DNA from: Carnegiea gigantea | Lineage: Eukaryota > Streptophyta > Magnoliopsida > Caryophyllales > Cactaceae | Length of the DNA: 64,000 nt | NCBI GenBank assembly: GCA_029747015.1 | Contig: JAKOGI010000055.1 | Location: 682,001 to 746,000 of the forward strand | Reading direction: 5' to 3' | In this document: positions 47,532 to 57,401 of the stretch, in pieces | Numbering within the stretch: the first letter of the stretch is position 1 | Layout: the number at the start of each line of letters is the position of its first letter | Notes under the pieces: model-generated | What the model saw: only the letters and a program-made list of their open reading frames with translations | Told to the model about the DNA's origin: nothing | Databases searched by the model: none | Position numbers and translations under genes: made by a program

Positions 47532-49257
47532 ATTAGTGTGAGTATGAGTTTGAAAGAGAAAACTGAAGCTGTTTTGAAGAACAACCAAGCTATTTCAACT
47601 TTAAATCAAGACCATAAAGATTCTCATAAAACCTCAATGCTCAAAATGAGTACTTGAGAAGACAGCTTGGTGATTTCATGAAGCAAAAACAGAAAGTGCT
47701 AGCTAGTCTGACCGGTTCTTTATGCTGTGAGGAGGATGAGGCAACAAGTAACCTCCTGAGTTCTTCTAATGACGAAGAACCATTAAGGAGGGGAAGAAGA
47801 GAACAAAGGTAACCCATTAACTCTAATGATTATAGAGTTGAAATCCCTTAAAAAAGGTAAACTTGATCCAGATGAATTTCTGGAATGGTTACACACAGTT
47901 GAACACATCTTTGAGTATAAGGATGTTTCTAATGATAAGAATTTCAAGTTGGTTGCTCTTAGGCTCCGGAAGTATGCATCATTATGATGGATTAACATTT
48001 GTGCTAAAAGAGTGAGGCGTAGAAAGAGTAAAATCAGAACTCGGGAGAAGACGAAACCCAATTTAAAGTCATGGTTTGTACCCTCAAATTCCACCCAAGA
48101 TGGCTATTCTTAACCCCTCAACCTAAGGCAGCATCAATTTAGTTACATACATGAGTTTGAGAAACTCTTGATTAAGTGTGAGATTCAAGAACGAGAAGAG
48201 CAAACCATAGTTAGGCACTTAGGAGGTCTTGAACCTAAGTATGCTAATGTGGTGGAATCACAACAAGATGCCACTTTTAAAGACGTTTGTGCCTTGGCTC
48301 ATAAGGTTGAGCAACAATAAGGAAATCAAGGCCTTTAAAACGTGAGTTTCAAAAACCTCAGTCCCAGCCCTTTAACAAGGGGTGCCCCATTTCTTTCCCC
48401 ACACCTATGGCACCCACTCCTTCCACTCCACAAAATAGCCAAACTCCACAGGAAAGCCTACGCCCACCAAGCATATCCAAACCAACTCCTTTTGGCACTT
48501 GTAGGTGTTTTAAGTGTCAAGGATTTGGACAGATAGCAGCGGACTGCACAAATCGAAGGGTCATTGCTTTGGCCAAATGGGAAGTAGTAAAGGAGGAAGA
48601 GAATGAGGAGGAAAAGAAAGCTTATTTTAAGGAGAATCAAGAGGAGAACCAAGAAGAAGTTAAGGAGAAAGCCGATGAGGGAGAAATGTTGGTTTTGAGA
48701 AGAGTATTGAGTGGCCAGAAAGGTGTTAAAGATGAGCAAAGGTAAAACATTTTTCATTCTAGGTGCACGGTTTAAGGGAAGGTTTATTCCATGATTATAG
48801 ATAAAGAGAGTTATACCAATATTGTTTCTCCTAGCATGATTGAGAAACTAGGCTTGCAAGCTAAACCCATCCCCATCCTTACAACAGCCAATGGCTAAAC
48901 TAAAGCAAGGGATTGGGAATTAACTCCCAATGGCTCATTTCATTCTGCATTGGAAAGAATTACTAAGAGGAATTATGGTATGACGTGATTCCCATGGATG
49001 CATACCATATCTTACAAGGAAGGCCATGAATGTACGATCAGAAGGTGGTGTACGATGGTTTTCTAAACACATACTCTCTCTTTAAGGGAGGTAAGAAGAT
49101 CACCTTAGTACGTTTATCCCCTTCTTAGCACCACAAAAGTAAATCATAATAGAATCATGAGCATTTGAACCTTTTCTTACTTGTCATGAACCACTATTTG
49201 TTGATCAAGGTAAGTACAAAGCTTTCAAGACCAGAAAAGGCTTATTTGGGTCGTTAG
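47532..49257 (+). pseudogene. gag-protease remnant, array unit 8
   Basis: Start codon is ATT. Markers TATGCTGTGAGGAGG and CCTCAAATTCCACCC pair it with unit 4. Several stops and frame changes fall in the capsid part (for example TTATGATGG where relatives have TATGGTGG). The later part is open for 112 codons (48407-48745): Pro-rich stretch, knuckle CFKCQGFGQIAADC with His to Gln, then NRRVIALAKWE and a long Glu/Lys linker to KGVKDEQR. Protease site is DKESY (48800), a double change. GRPW stop present. Confidence 0.85.
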
Positions 49258-49346
49258 TAATATTTTTGCCCGATGGATTTCAGTTCATAGTTGGTAGGTG
49301 ATTATCTAGAAAATTTGAGGTCACATTCACTTAAACAAGAGGAGGA

Positions 49347-50613
49347 TGAGGGAGATCCCTCAATGCAACATGATTTAGGCTTTGAAAACATTCAAGGAAA
49401 GCCATAATCATCATCCAAAGTTCAAGGAAAGACCCACGTTCTGTTGGGGTTCAAAACAGTAGCACTCGGGTTCACTTCAGCAAAGCAACCTAGTTTTGTT
49501 CATCAAGTTATTTAGGCCTGTTTAAGGTTTAAGTTCAATATTTTGCTATATTTTGGCTCCCTAAGATGTTAGCTATCAAGGCTAGCCAAGAAATTCAAGT
49601 TAAAGTATGTTGAAGTGAAGAACTAAGGCCATTTTGCAAACCGCATCGGATTCTGCCTGGTTTGCCCAGTTCTATTTACTTTGCTATTTTAGGCCATCAA
49701 AATGTGATTTTACCCTATTTGCTTAGTAGGAGGGCTTGTACATATCCTGAGGTTTCCTCCCAAGTAAGGAAATCAAGTCTAAATCAATTCAAAGCAAGAG
49801 AAATTTGATGCACAAAACCGGTCAAATTTGGTACCTTGCACCCGATTGGCTGTGGTGTTAGTTACCCCTACTTTTTGCCGTCCAATCAAGACCTAGCAGC
49901 ATCATTGGAAGTTAAAAGTAGTTAGGAGCACAATCATAAGCCTTTTCATCCTAGCCAAAAGCATTACTAATGGGAATCAAGGTAACAAAGGCAAGTGAGC
50001 TTGGATTGGCTAGTAGTAAAGTGCATGTCCAAGCATCCCTTTTCTCTCTCTTCCATGTGCAAGCAGCCTTCTTAAGGCTAATTTAGGGGCTTAGGGATGA
50101 GTTTAGTCCTTAAGCTTTTGCTTAGCTATACTCATTGCTTGCAATTAGCTTAGTTAAACGTGCTTTATACTTAAATAGAATATAAGCTAGTTTTAAGCTT
50201 AGTTAGAGGTTTTCTAATCATGAGGAAACCTCTAAACCGTCTAGGCAGCGAATGGGGGATGTGCATAAGTAGGAAAGTACTATAAAGTTATATTTGAGCT
50301 TGAGTTAAAGAAAGTTGAGCTTTGCTCCTTTGAGTTTGTTAAAACAACTTACTTATCCGAGCTTAGACCGAGTTAGGTGGTGATCAAGTGAGTCTTAACA
50401 CTTATTTAGTTGGTGTCTCTATATCCTAATCAAGGTTAGGGGCCCTAAGCTTATTTTGGGTGGTGATTTCCTTATCCATGAATCAGTTTAGATACACTCA
50501 ATTCGGTCGTCTTTCATTCTGATTCATCATAATTCAAGCTTAAGTTCTCTTTGAACTTAGCTAACTTACATTCCCCTTTTGAGTGTGAGTTGAAATGGGT
50601 CATGCATACATCA
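49347..50613 (+). repeat. LTR9, 1267 bp
   Basis: Shares the CGTCGTCTTTCATTC, TAGTAGGAGGGCTTGTACA and GTTAGGGGCCCTAAGC variants with LTR5, at an offset of about 13.65 kb. Confidence 0.9.
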
Positions 50614-50735
50614 ACTTTGGTATCAGAGCTAAGGTTTTCCTTGGCCTTGAAACCAACCCATACATTCTAAAACAACCTAAAGACATTCCCCCAAACACAA
50701 TCCCCGAACATAATCTATTTACATTCAAATCAGCC

Positions 50736-52402
50736 ACCAGTGCGAGTTTGAGTTTGAAAGGAAAATTAAAGCTATTTTGGAGAACAAGCAAGCTATTTTA
50801 ACTTTAAATCAAGAACTTAAAGATTCTAATCAAGAACTAAAATCTCAAAATGAGTACATGAGAAGGCAGGTTGGTGATTTCATGATGCGAAACCAAAAAG
50901 TGCTAGCCAGTTGCACCGGTTCTATCCGTGGTGAGGAGGATGAGGCAGCAAGTAACATAAGTTCTTCTAATGAGGAAGAACCATTAAGGTGGGGAAGATG
51001 AGAACAAAGGCAGCCCGCTAATTCTAATGATTTTAGAGTTAAAACCCCTGAATTTGAAGATAAACTTCATCTAGAGGAATTTCTAGAATGGTCACGAACA
51101 ATCGAACGCATCTTTGAGTGTAAGGATGTTTCTGAAGATAAGAAAGTCAAGTTGGCTGCTCTTAGGCTTAGGAAGTACACCTCATTATGGTGGACTAACA
51201 CATGTGCCGAAAGAGTGGAGAGTAGAAATAGCAAAATTAGAACTTGGGAGAAGATGAAAGCCAAGTTAAAGGCACGGTTTCTACCTAAACTTACATCCAG
51301 GATAGTTATTCTCAACTCCCTAGCCTAATCCAATGCAACCTCAAAGTTGAAGAATACTCACCCGAGTTTGAGAAACTCTTAGTTAAGTGTAATACTCAGG
51401 AACCAAAAGAGCAAACCATAGTTAGGTACTTAGGAGTTCTGGAACCTAAGTATACTAATGTGGTGGAATTACAACAATATGCCACTTTTGATGAAGATTG
51501 TGTCTTGGCTCATATGGTCGAGCAATAAACGAAACCAAGGCCTTTTAAAAAACCTCCATCCCAGGATCAACCCTTTAACAAGGGGAGCCTTATTTCTTTC
51601 CCCACACCTACGACACTCCTTCCTTCCACCCCACAAAAGAGCCAAACTCCACAGTAAAGCCTACCCCTACAAAGCATATCTAAACCAGCTCCTTTTGTCC
51701 CTAGTAGGTGTTTTAAGTGTCAAGGATTTGGGTGCATAGGTGCGGACATCACAAACCAAAGGGTCATTATTTTGGCCAAATGGGCAGCAGTAAAGGAGGA
51801 AGAGAATAAGGAGGAAAGGAAAGCTTATTTTGAGGAGAATCTAGAGGAGAACCAAGAATAAGTTATAGAGAAAGCCGATGAGGGAGAAATGTTGGTTTTG
51901 AGAAGAGTCTTGAGTGGCCAGAAACTTGTTAAAGATGAGAGCAAAGGGAAATAATTTTTCATTCTAGGTGCACGGTTCAAGGGATGGTTTGTTCCATGAT
52001 TATAGATAAAGGAAGTTGTTCCAATATTGTTTCTCTTAGCATGATTGAGAAACTCGGGGTTTGTGGGTTAACTCCTAGGGCCTCATTTCATTCTCCATTG
52101 GAAAGAACTACCAAAAGGAGTTAGTTATGGTGTAACGTGATTCCTATGGATGTATACCATATCTTACTCGGAAGGCCGTGAATGTATGATCAGAAGGTGA
52201 TATATGATGGTTTTCTAAACACATACTCTCTCTTTAAGGGAGGTAAGAAGATGACCTTAGTACCTTTATCCCCTTCCTAACGCCACAAAAGTAAACCACA
52301 ACAGAATTGTAAGCATTTAAACCTGTTTTTACTTGTTATGAACCAGCATTCAAGCTAAGTACAAAGCTTTCAAGACCAGAAGAGGCTTATTTGGGTGGTT
52401 AG
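50736..52402 (+). pseudogene. gag-protease remnant, array unit 9
   Basis: Start codon lost (ACC) and a 1-base loss shifts the frame near 50758. An open part at 50777-51001 holds the coiled coil and the acidic segment. Markers GAGTACATGAGAAGG and CTAAACTTACATCC pair it with unit 5. The knuckle (about 51712-51755) has lost its His and last Cys (CFKCQGFGCIGADI). Protease site DKGSC (52005). About 65 bp after the site are deleted (AACTCGG runs into GGTTTGTGGG). GRPW stop present. Confidence 0.84.
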
Positions 52403-52668
52403 CAATATTTCAGCTCGGCGGATTTAAGTTCAGACTTGGCAAGTGGTTGTCATGTGAATTTGAGGGAAAATTCTCTTCCACAAGGGGAGGATGAGGGAGA
52501 TCCCTCAATGCAGCATGATTTAGGCTTTGAAAGCATTCAAGGAAAGCCATAATCATCATCTAAAGTTGACATGCGTTTTGTTAGGGTTCAAAACAGTATC
52601 ACCCGGGTTCACTTTAGCAAAACAACCCAGTTTTGTTCATCAAGTTACTTAGGCCTCCTTAAGGTTTA

Positions 52669-54215
52669 TGATGGAGGTCCATCCTCAAGGTCTAAAAATG
52701 TTTCATTGATCCAAAATAATCAAGAAATCAACTCCAAAGTCACGGCCATGAGTCACTTGATGGCAAACACACAAGGTGATACACCCGGGTTCTCATCTAG
52801 ATTTTTACCCGGTTTTTGCTATCTTATTACATCAGCCTAAAGCATATTTTGGTGTCCGTTTTTTGGATGATTATCAAGTTCAGGATGTTAGCTTTTAAGT
52901 CCAATTGGTTTCATATCATTTGGAATTCATTTGGTTACTTAAAACAGTTCATCTCTTGAACCTGTCCGGATTGCACTGCAAAATGCACGGTTTTGGTTTT
53001 CTGGTTTGATCAGGGGGCAAATGACGTCCAAATGCTACGATTCCAATTGGAGGGTAAACTAGACATCTTGAGGTTTCCAACCATGTAAGAAACGTAGCAA
53101 TTAGTCATCATTTGAGGTGTCAAACATGCGTTGCAAGTGGAGGCAGAAACCGGCTGCTTGACACCCGGTTGCTTAGCCTGGTGGTTTTCCTCCTTCAAGG
53201 GGTTTGCTTAAGGTGGAAGGCTGCCAAGTAGGTCATTTTGAGCTGCTTGATTAAGCACCACTCAGCTACTTGAGAGAGAGACACGTGGAGCTAGTGAAAC
53301 GCCACCATTTTGCAAGCTCTCATTCGACCACTCAAGCATGACATGGCACACATGCAATTTTCAGTCCTTTTGAGGTGGCAGCCATGCTCTCTTACCTTCC
53401 TTGAAGGGAAATTGAGTCAACAAGGTTTCTTAATACTTAGGAAAGAGTTTAAGAAGGAAATCTTGTGTTTTGTAGCTTAAACTTTCAGCTTATGTATGTT
53501 TTAGCTTAAACCATGTATTACTAAGCATAGGATTAGTTTAATGACTTTCCTTGCCTAGAAGGAAAGCTCTTTTCATGTAATCACAAGGCTATATAAGTGC
53601 CTTGGCTGCTCTTTTGTTAAACAAGAAGTTTGAGTATTGAAGTTGAGAGTAAAGACTTTGTGTCTTGAGATTTCTTAAACACTTAACTTGCTTATCCTTA
53701 ATTGTGGCCGATTAAGGTGGTGACCAAGTGAGTCTCAATCTTTGGTTAGGTGGTGAATCTTATCCTAATCCAAGATTGAGGGCCCTAAGCTAAATGATTA
53801 GTGGTGTATCTTATCTAATCATCTAGCTTAGAACTATCCAAGTTTCATTAAACACTCTTGAAGTTCACAAACTAGTTCTTGGTTTCACTCCTCTCAAACC
53901 ATGAATTACCTTTGTTCTTCTTAGTGTCTTTTTATCCTCCTTTACTTCCCTCACTTCCTTACTCCTTTGATTCCTCTTATCCACACAAAATCAAGCCTTG
54001 ACATAGCTGATTGCATCGAACTTTCAAAAACCTTCAAAGCTATCTCAAAACCGTGAAGAAGAGCTTTCCTAGGCAAGCTAGGCAGTGAATTGGCACGGTC
54101 ACCCCGTGCCATCAAGCACGGCCGTGCCACTCCTGGCCGTGAGAAATTGCTTGATTTCTAGCTTCCTTCGACGTGAGTTAACTTGGGTTGCTATCCTTCC
54201 CTTGGACTTACATCA
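52669..54215 (+). repeat. 5' LTR of element D, 1547 bp
   Basis: Starts TGATGGAGGTCCATCC and ends GACTTACATCA. A TATA box TATATAAG lies at 53590-53597. A GC-rich hairpin and a 12-bp palindrome lie at 54091-54127, about 100 bp before the LTR end. The second half (CTTGCTTATCC...GTGGTGACCAAGTGAGT...GGGCCCTAAGC) is homologous to family C LTRs; the first half is not. Confidence 0.93.
53590..53597 (+). promoter_or_regulatory. TATA box of the element D 5' LTR
   Basis: TATATAAG in a GC-richer setting (AAGGCTATATAAGTGCC). The same box is at 56779-56786 in the 3' LTR. Family C LTRs have GTGTATAAGTAGGC at the equivalent place. Transcription would start about 25-35 bp downstream, giving the R region. Confidence 0.6.
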
Positions 54216-54219
54216 TTTT

Positions 54220-54231
54220 TGGTATCAGAGC
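54220..54231 (+). promoter_or_regulatory. Primer-binding site of element D (initiator tRNA-Met)
   Basis: Perfect TGGTATCAGAGC four bases after the LTR end CATCA (54215). Confidence 0.9.
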
Positions 54232-54329
54232 AAGTTCAGAACTTGGCCTGAACCCCACGTCATTCCCAGCTTATCTCTGAAGTCATTTCAAACACAATCA
54301 AACACAAGCCGTTCATTCCTGCGATTACA

Positions 54330-55331
54330 ATGAGTACTAGCATGTCTGTGGAAGAAAGGCTTGAGGTTCTTTCCAAGCAAATGCAAGAAATAAGTGTGAG
54401 TAATCAAGAACTCAAGGCTCGAAATGAGTACTTGAGAAAACAGCTTGGAAACTACATGAAACAAAAGCAAAAGTTCCAAGAGCCACCCAGCATTCAAAAT
54501 AGGACGGATTATGGCCATGAAAAGGAAGCTAGCAATGCATCTTCATTCTCTGAAGAGGATGTACCATTCGAAAGAACACAAAGAAGGACACGGCCTACTT
54601 TCAACTCTAATGAATTCAAGGTTGAAATTCCTGAGTTTGAAGGTAAGTTAGATCCTGATGAGTTCATTGAATGGTTGCAAACAGTGGAACGCATCTTTGA
54701 GTTTAAGGAGATTCCGGAGGATAAGAAAGTCAAGATAGTTGCTCTTAGACTAAGGAAATATGCCTCCTTATGGTGGACAAACCTTAATGCTAAGAGAACT
54801 AGAGAAAGGAAGAGTAAGATTGCTACTTGGGACAAAATGAAAGCCAAGATGAAGGCATGGTTTTTGCCTTCTACGTATGTCCAAGATCAATACATGCTCT
54901 TTCATCATTTAAATCAAGGCAAGATGAGTGTTGAAGAATGTACTCGTGAGTTTGAGAAACTCATGATCAAATGTGACATTCATGAGCCTGAAGAACAAAC
55001 CATGGTTCGTTACCTCGGAGGGCTTGATCCTAGGATAGCCAACGTGGTTGAATTGCAAGCCTTCACCACTTTTGATGAGATCTGTGTCTTAGCTCACAAA
55101 GTGGAACAACAAAGAAGGTCTCGATTTCATACCTGTGAAGAAGTTCCCACATTCCTTCCTCAAGAACAACCATTCAACAAGGGGAGCCCAAACCTTGTCC
55201 CTAAACCCATGGCCCCCCCCCACTTCCTACTCCACAAAAGAACCAAACACCACTACAAAGCCTACCCCCGCAACTTAAACCCAAGCATGGCACTTTCCGA
55301 TGTTTTAAGTGCCAAGGATTTGGACACATAG
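54330..55331 (+). CDS. gag: gag of element D, 333 codons before a frameshift
   Basis: Capsid-type polyprotein of a Ty3/gypsy element; it would assemble into cytoplasmic particles that package element RNA. Residues 5-50 look like a coiled coil (VEERLEVLSKQMQE..., NEYLRKQLGNYMKQKQK). Residues 60-95 are acidic then basic. Residues about 100-265 are the Retrotrans_gag domain: EIPEFEGKLDPDEFIEWLQ (about 99-117), LRKYASLWWTNL (141-152), KMKAKMKAWFLP (169-180), EECTREFEKLMIKCDIHEPEEQT (202-224) and VRYLGGLDPRIANVVELQ. The start ATG is the first after the PBS and matches the family C start. After codon 294 a nine-C run throws the frame off; the last 40 codons are out of the family frame, and the zinc knuckle continues in another frame. 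Confidence 0.88.
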   Translation: MSTSMSVEERLEVLSKQMQEISVSNQELKARNEYLRKQLGNYMKQKQKFQEPPSIQNRTDYGHEKEASNASSFSEEDVPFERTQRRTRPTFNSNEFKVEIPEFEGKLDPDEFIEWLQTVERIFEFKEIPEDKKVKIVALRLRKYASLWWTNLNAKRTRERKSKIATWDKMKAKMKAWFLPSTYVQDQYMLFHHLNQGKMSVEECTREFEKLMIKCDIHEPEEQTMVRYLGGLDPRIANVVELQAFTTFDEICVLAHKVEQQRRSRFHTCEEVPTFLPQEQPFNKGSPNLVPKPMAPPHFLLHKRTKHHYKAYPRNLNPSMALSDVLSAKDLDT

Positions 55332-55810
55332 CCGCCGATTGTGTCAATCGAAGAAGCATCACTCTGGCTGAGTGGGAGGCAATTGGAAAGGAAGAAAAGG
55401 AGGAAGAAATTCAAGAAAAAGACCTTGAAGAAATTGAGATCACTGCTGATGAAGGTGAAATGCTACTCTTGGAGAAGATGTCTCCAAATTTTCATGAAGA
55501 AGAGCATGAACAACATATGAATATTCATGTTTGTATGTTATTCATTCCAAAGGAGCAAGACCATATCCCATCCTTTCCCCACAAAATCATTCCATTCACA
55601 TCTATCCAGGATCTCGCATGCTCAGGTCCTAAACTTGCTCAATTTACTCTCCCAAAGCAAAATCCAAACCCACCACCCATCCATTCATTTCAACACCCAC
55701 TTAAGTTTCACATGGCTGATGTGAGGAATACAGAAGCAAAGTTTAAACCAAGCTTATTTGAAGAGTTGATCCTTTTTCAGCCTAGTTCACCTTTGTTTGC
55801 TGTTGGGTAG
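55220..55810 (+). pseudogene. gag C-terminus of element D: knuckle, acidic linker, unique tail
   Basis: This frame picks up right after the nine-C run (55213-55221). It holds the Pro/Gln-rich stretch, an intact CCHC knuckle CFKCQGFGHIAADC (55301-55342), NRRSITLAEWE, a Glu/Lys-rich linker and DEGEMLLLEK. In family C the linker leads to protease; here it leads to a tail of about 110 residues with no DGGS or other protease motif (HMNIHVCMLFIPKEQD..., KPSLFEELILFQP), ending in TAG at 55808. What the tail is I do not know. After that single stop the same frame continues with SDLRIKSSQQGE, the integrase C-terminal tail, so pol was removed between these points. It is untranslatable unless ribosomes slip or the C-run length differs. 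Confidence 0.75.
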
Positions 55811-55844
55811 TACGTCCTTTCTGATTTGAGGATCAAATCTTCCC

Positions 55845-55857
55845 AACAAGGGGAGAA
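55845..55857 (+). promoter_or_regulatory. Polypurine tract of element D
   Basis: AACAAGGGGAGAA directly before the 3' LTR start TGATGG. Family C has CAACAAGGGGAGGA at the same position. Confidence 0.85.
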
Positions 55858-57401
55858 TGATGGAGGTCCATCCTCAAGGTCTAAAAATGTTTCATTGATC
55901 CAAAATAATCAAGAAATCAACTCCAAAGTCACGGCCATGAGTCACTTGATGGCAAACACACAAGGTGATACACCCGGGTTCTCATCTAGATTTTTACCCA
56001 GTCTTTGCTATCTTATTACATCGGCCTAAAGCATATTTTGGTGTCCATTTTTTGGATGATTATCAAGTTCAGGATGTTAGCTTTTAATTCCAATTGGCTT
56101 CATGTCATTTGGAATTCATTTGGTTACTTAAAACAGTTCATCTTTTGAACCTGTCCGGATTGCACTGCAAAATGCACGGTTTTGGTTTTCTGGTTTGATC
56201 AGGGGGCAAATGACGTCCAAATGCTACGATTCCAATTGGAGGGTAAACTAAACATCTTCAGGTTTCCAACCATGTAAGAAACGTAGCAATTAGTCATCAT
56301 TTGAGGTGTCAAACATGCGTTGCAAGTGGAGACAGAAACCGGCTGCTTGACACCCGGTTGCTTAGCCTGGTGGTTTTCCTCCTTTAAGGGGTTTGCTTAA
56401 GGTGGAAGGCTGGCAAGCAGGTCATTTTGAGCTGCTTGATTAAGCACCACTCAGCTACTTGAGAGAGAGACACGTGGAGCTAGTGAAACGCCACCATTTT
56501 GCAAGCTCTCATTCGACCACTCAAGCATGACATGGCACACATGCAATTTTCAGTCCTTTTGAGGTGGCAGCCATGCTCTCTTACCTTCCTTGAAGGGAAA
56601 TTGAGTCAACAAGGTTTCTTAATACTTAGGAAAGAGTTTAAGAAGGAAATCTTGTGTTTTGTAGCTTAAACTTTCAGCTTATGTATGTTTTAGCTTAAAC
56701 CGTGTATTACTAAGCATAGGATTAGTTTAATGACTTTCCTTGCCTAGAAGGAAAGCTCTTTTCATGTAATCACAAGGCTATATAAGTGCCTTGGCTGCTC
56801 TTTTGTAAAAACAAGTTTGAGTATTGAAGTTGAGAGTAAAGACTTTGTGTCTTGAGATTTCTTAAACACTTAACTTGCTTATCCTTAATTGTGGCCGATT
56901 AAGGTGGTGACCAAGTGAGTCTCAATCTTTGGTTAGGTGGTGAATCTTATCCTAATCCAAGATTGAGGGCCCTAAGCTAAATGATTAGTGGTGTATCTTA
57001 TCTAATCATCTAGCTTAGAACTATCCAAGTTTCATTAAACACTCTTGAAGTTCACAAACTAGTTCTTGGTTTCACTCCTCTCAAACCATGAATTACCTTT
57101 GTTCTTCTTAGTGTCTTTTTATCCTCCTTTACTTCCCTCACTTCCTTACTCCTTTGATTCCTCTTATCCACACAAAATCAAGCCTTGACATAGCTGATTG
57201 CATCGAACTTTCAAAAACCTTCAAAGCTATCTCAAAACCGTGAAGAAGAGCTTTCCTAGGCAAGCTAGGCAGTAAATTGGCACGGTCACCCCGTGCCATC
57301 AAGCACGGCCGTGCCACTCCTGGCCGTGAGAAATTGCTTGATTTCTAGCTTCCTTCGACGTGAGTTTGCTTGAGTTGTTCCTACCCTTGAGACTTACATC
57401 A
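55858..57401 (+). repeat. 3' LTR of element D, 1544 bp
   Basis: Near-identical to the 5' LTR except for scattered changes and a cluster of about ten differences in the last 40 bp (GTTTGCTTGAGTTGTTCC against GTTAACTTGGGTTGCTATCC). The reading frame from gag runs on, after one stop, into this LTR as far as 56029. Ends ACTTACATCA followed by the GTTTA duplication. Confidence 0.93.

Larger units (their letters stand above)
52669..57401 (+). mobile_element. Element D: young gag-only Ty3/gypsy element, 4.73 kb
   Basis: Complete element with 5' LTR 52669-54215, internal region 54216-55857 and 3' LTR 55858-57401, flanked by a perfect GTTTA duplication. The LTRs differ at about 20-30 positions in 1.55 kb by eye, apart from a cluster at the very end, so this is the most recent insertion seen here. 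The internal region has a PBS, gag with knuckle, a short tail and a PPT, but no protease, RT, RNase H or integrase. Its gag and the end of its LTR are clearly homologous to family C. D is therefore a sister non-autonomous family that would need another element's enzymes. Confidence 0.93.

Noticed and set aside
48458..48757. Minus-strand open frames rich in Leu, Phe and Ile, recurring in several units (also 28567-28908, 34835-35128, 39980-40297, 45253-45546), resembling small membrane proteins
   Set aside because: They are antisense to the Glu/Lys-rich linker after the gag knuckle; GAA/GAG runs read backwards give Leu and Phe. They recur only because the linker recurs.
54091..54127. GC-rich stem-loops in the D LTR as a tRNA or small RNA gene
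   Set aside because: The stems are too short, there is no cloverleaf or promoter box, and the sequence lies inside an LTR present twice only because of the element.
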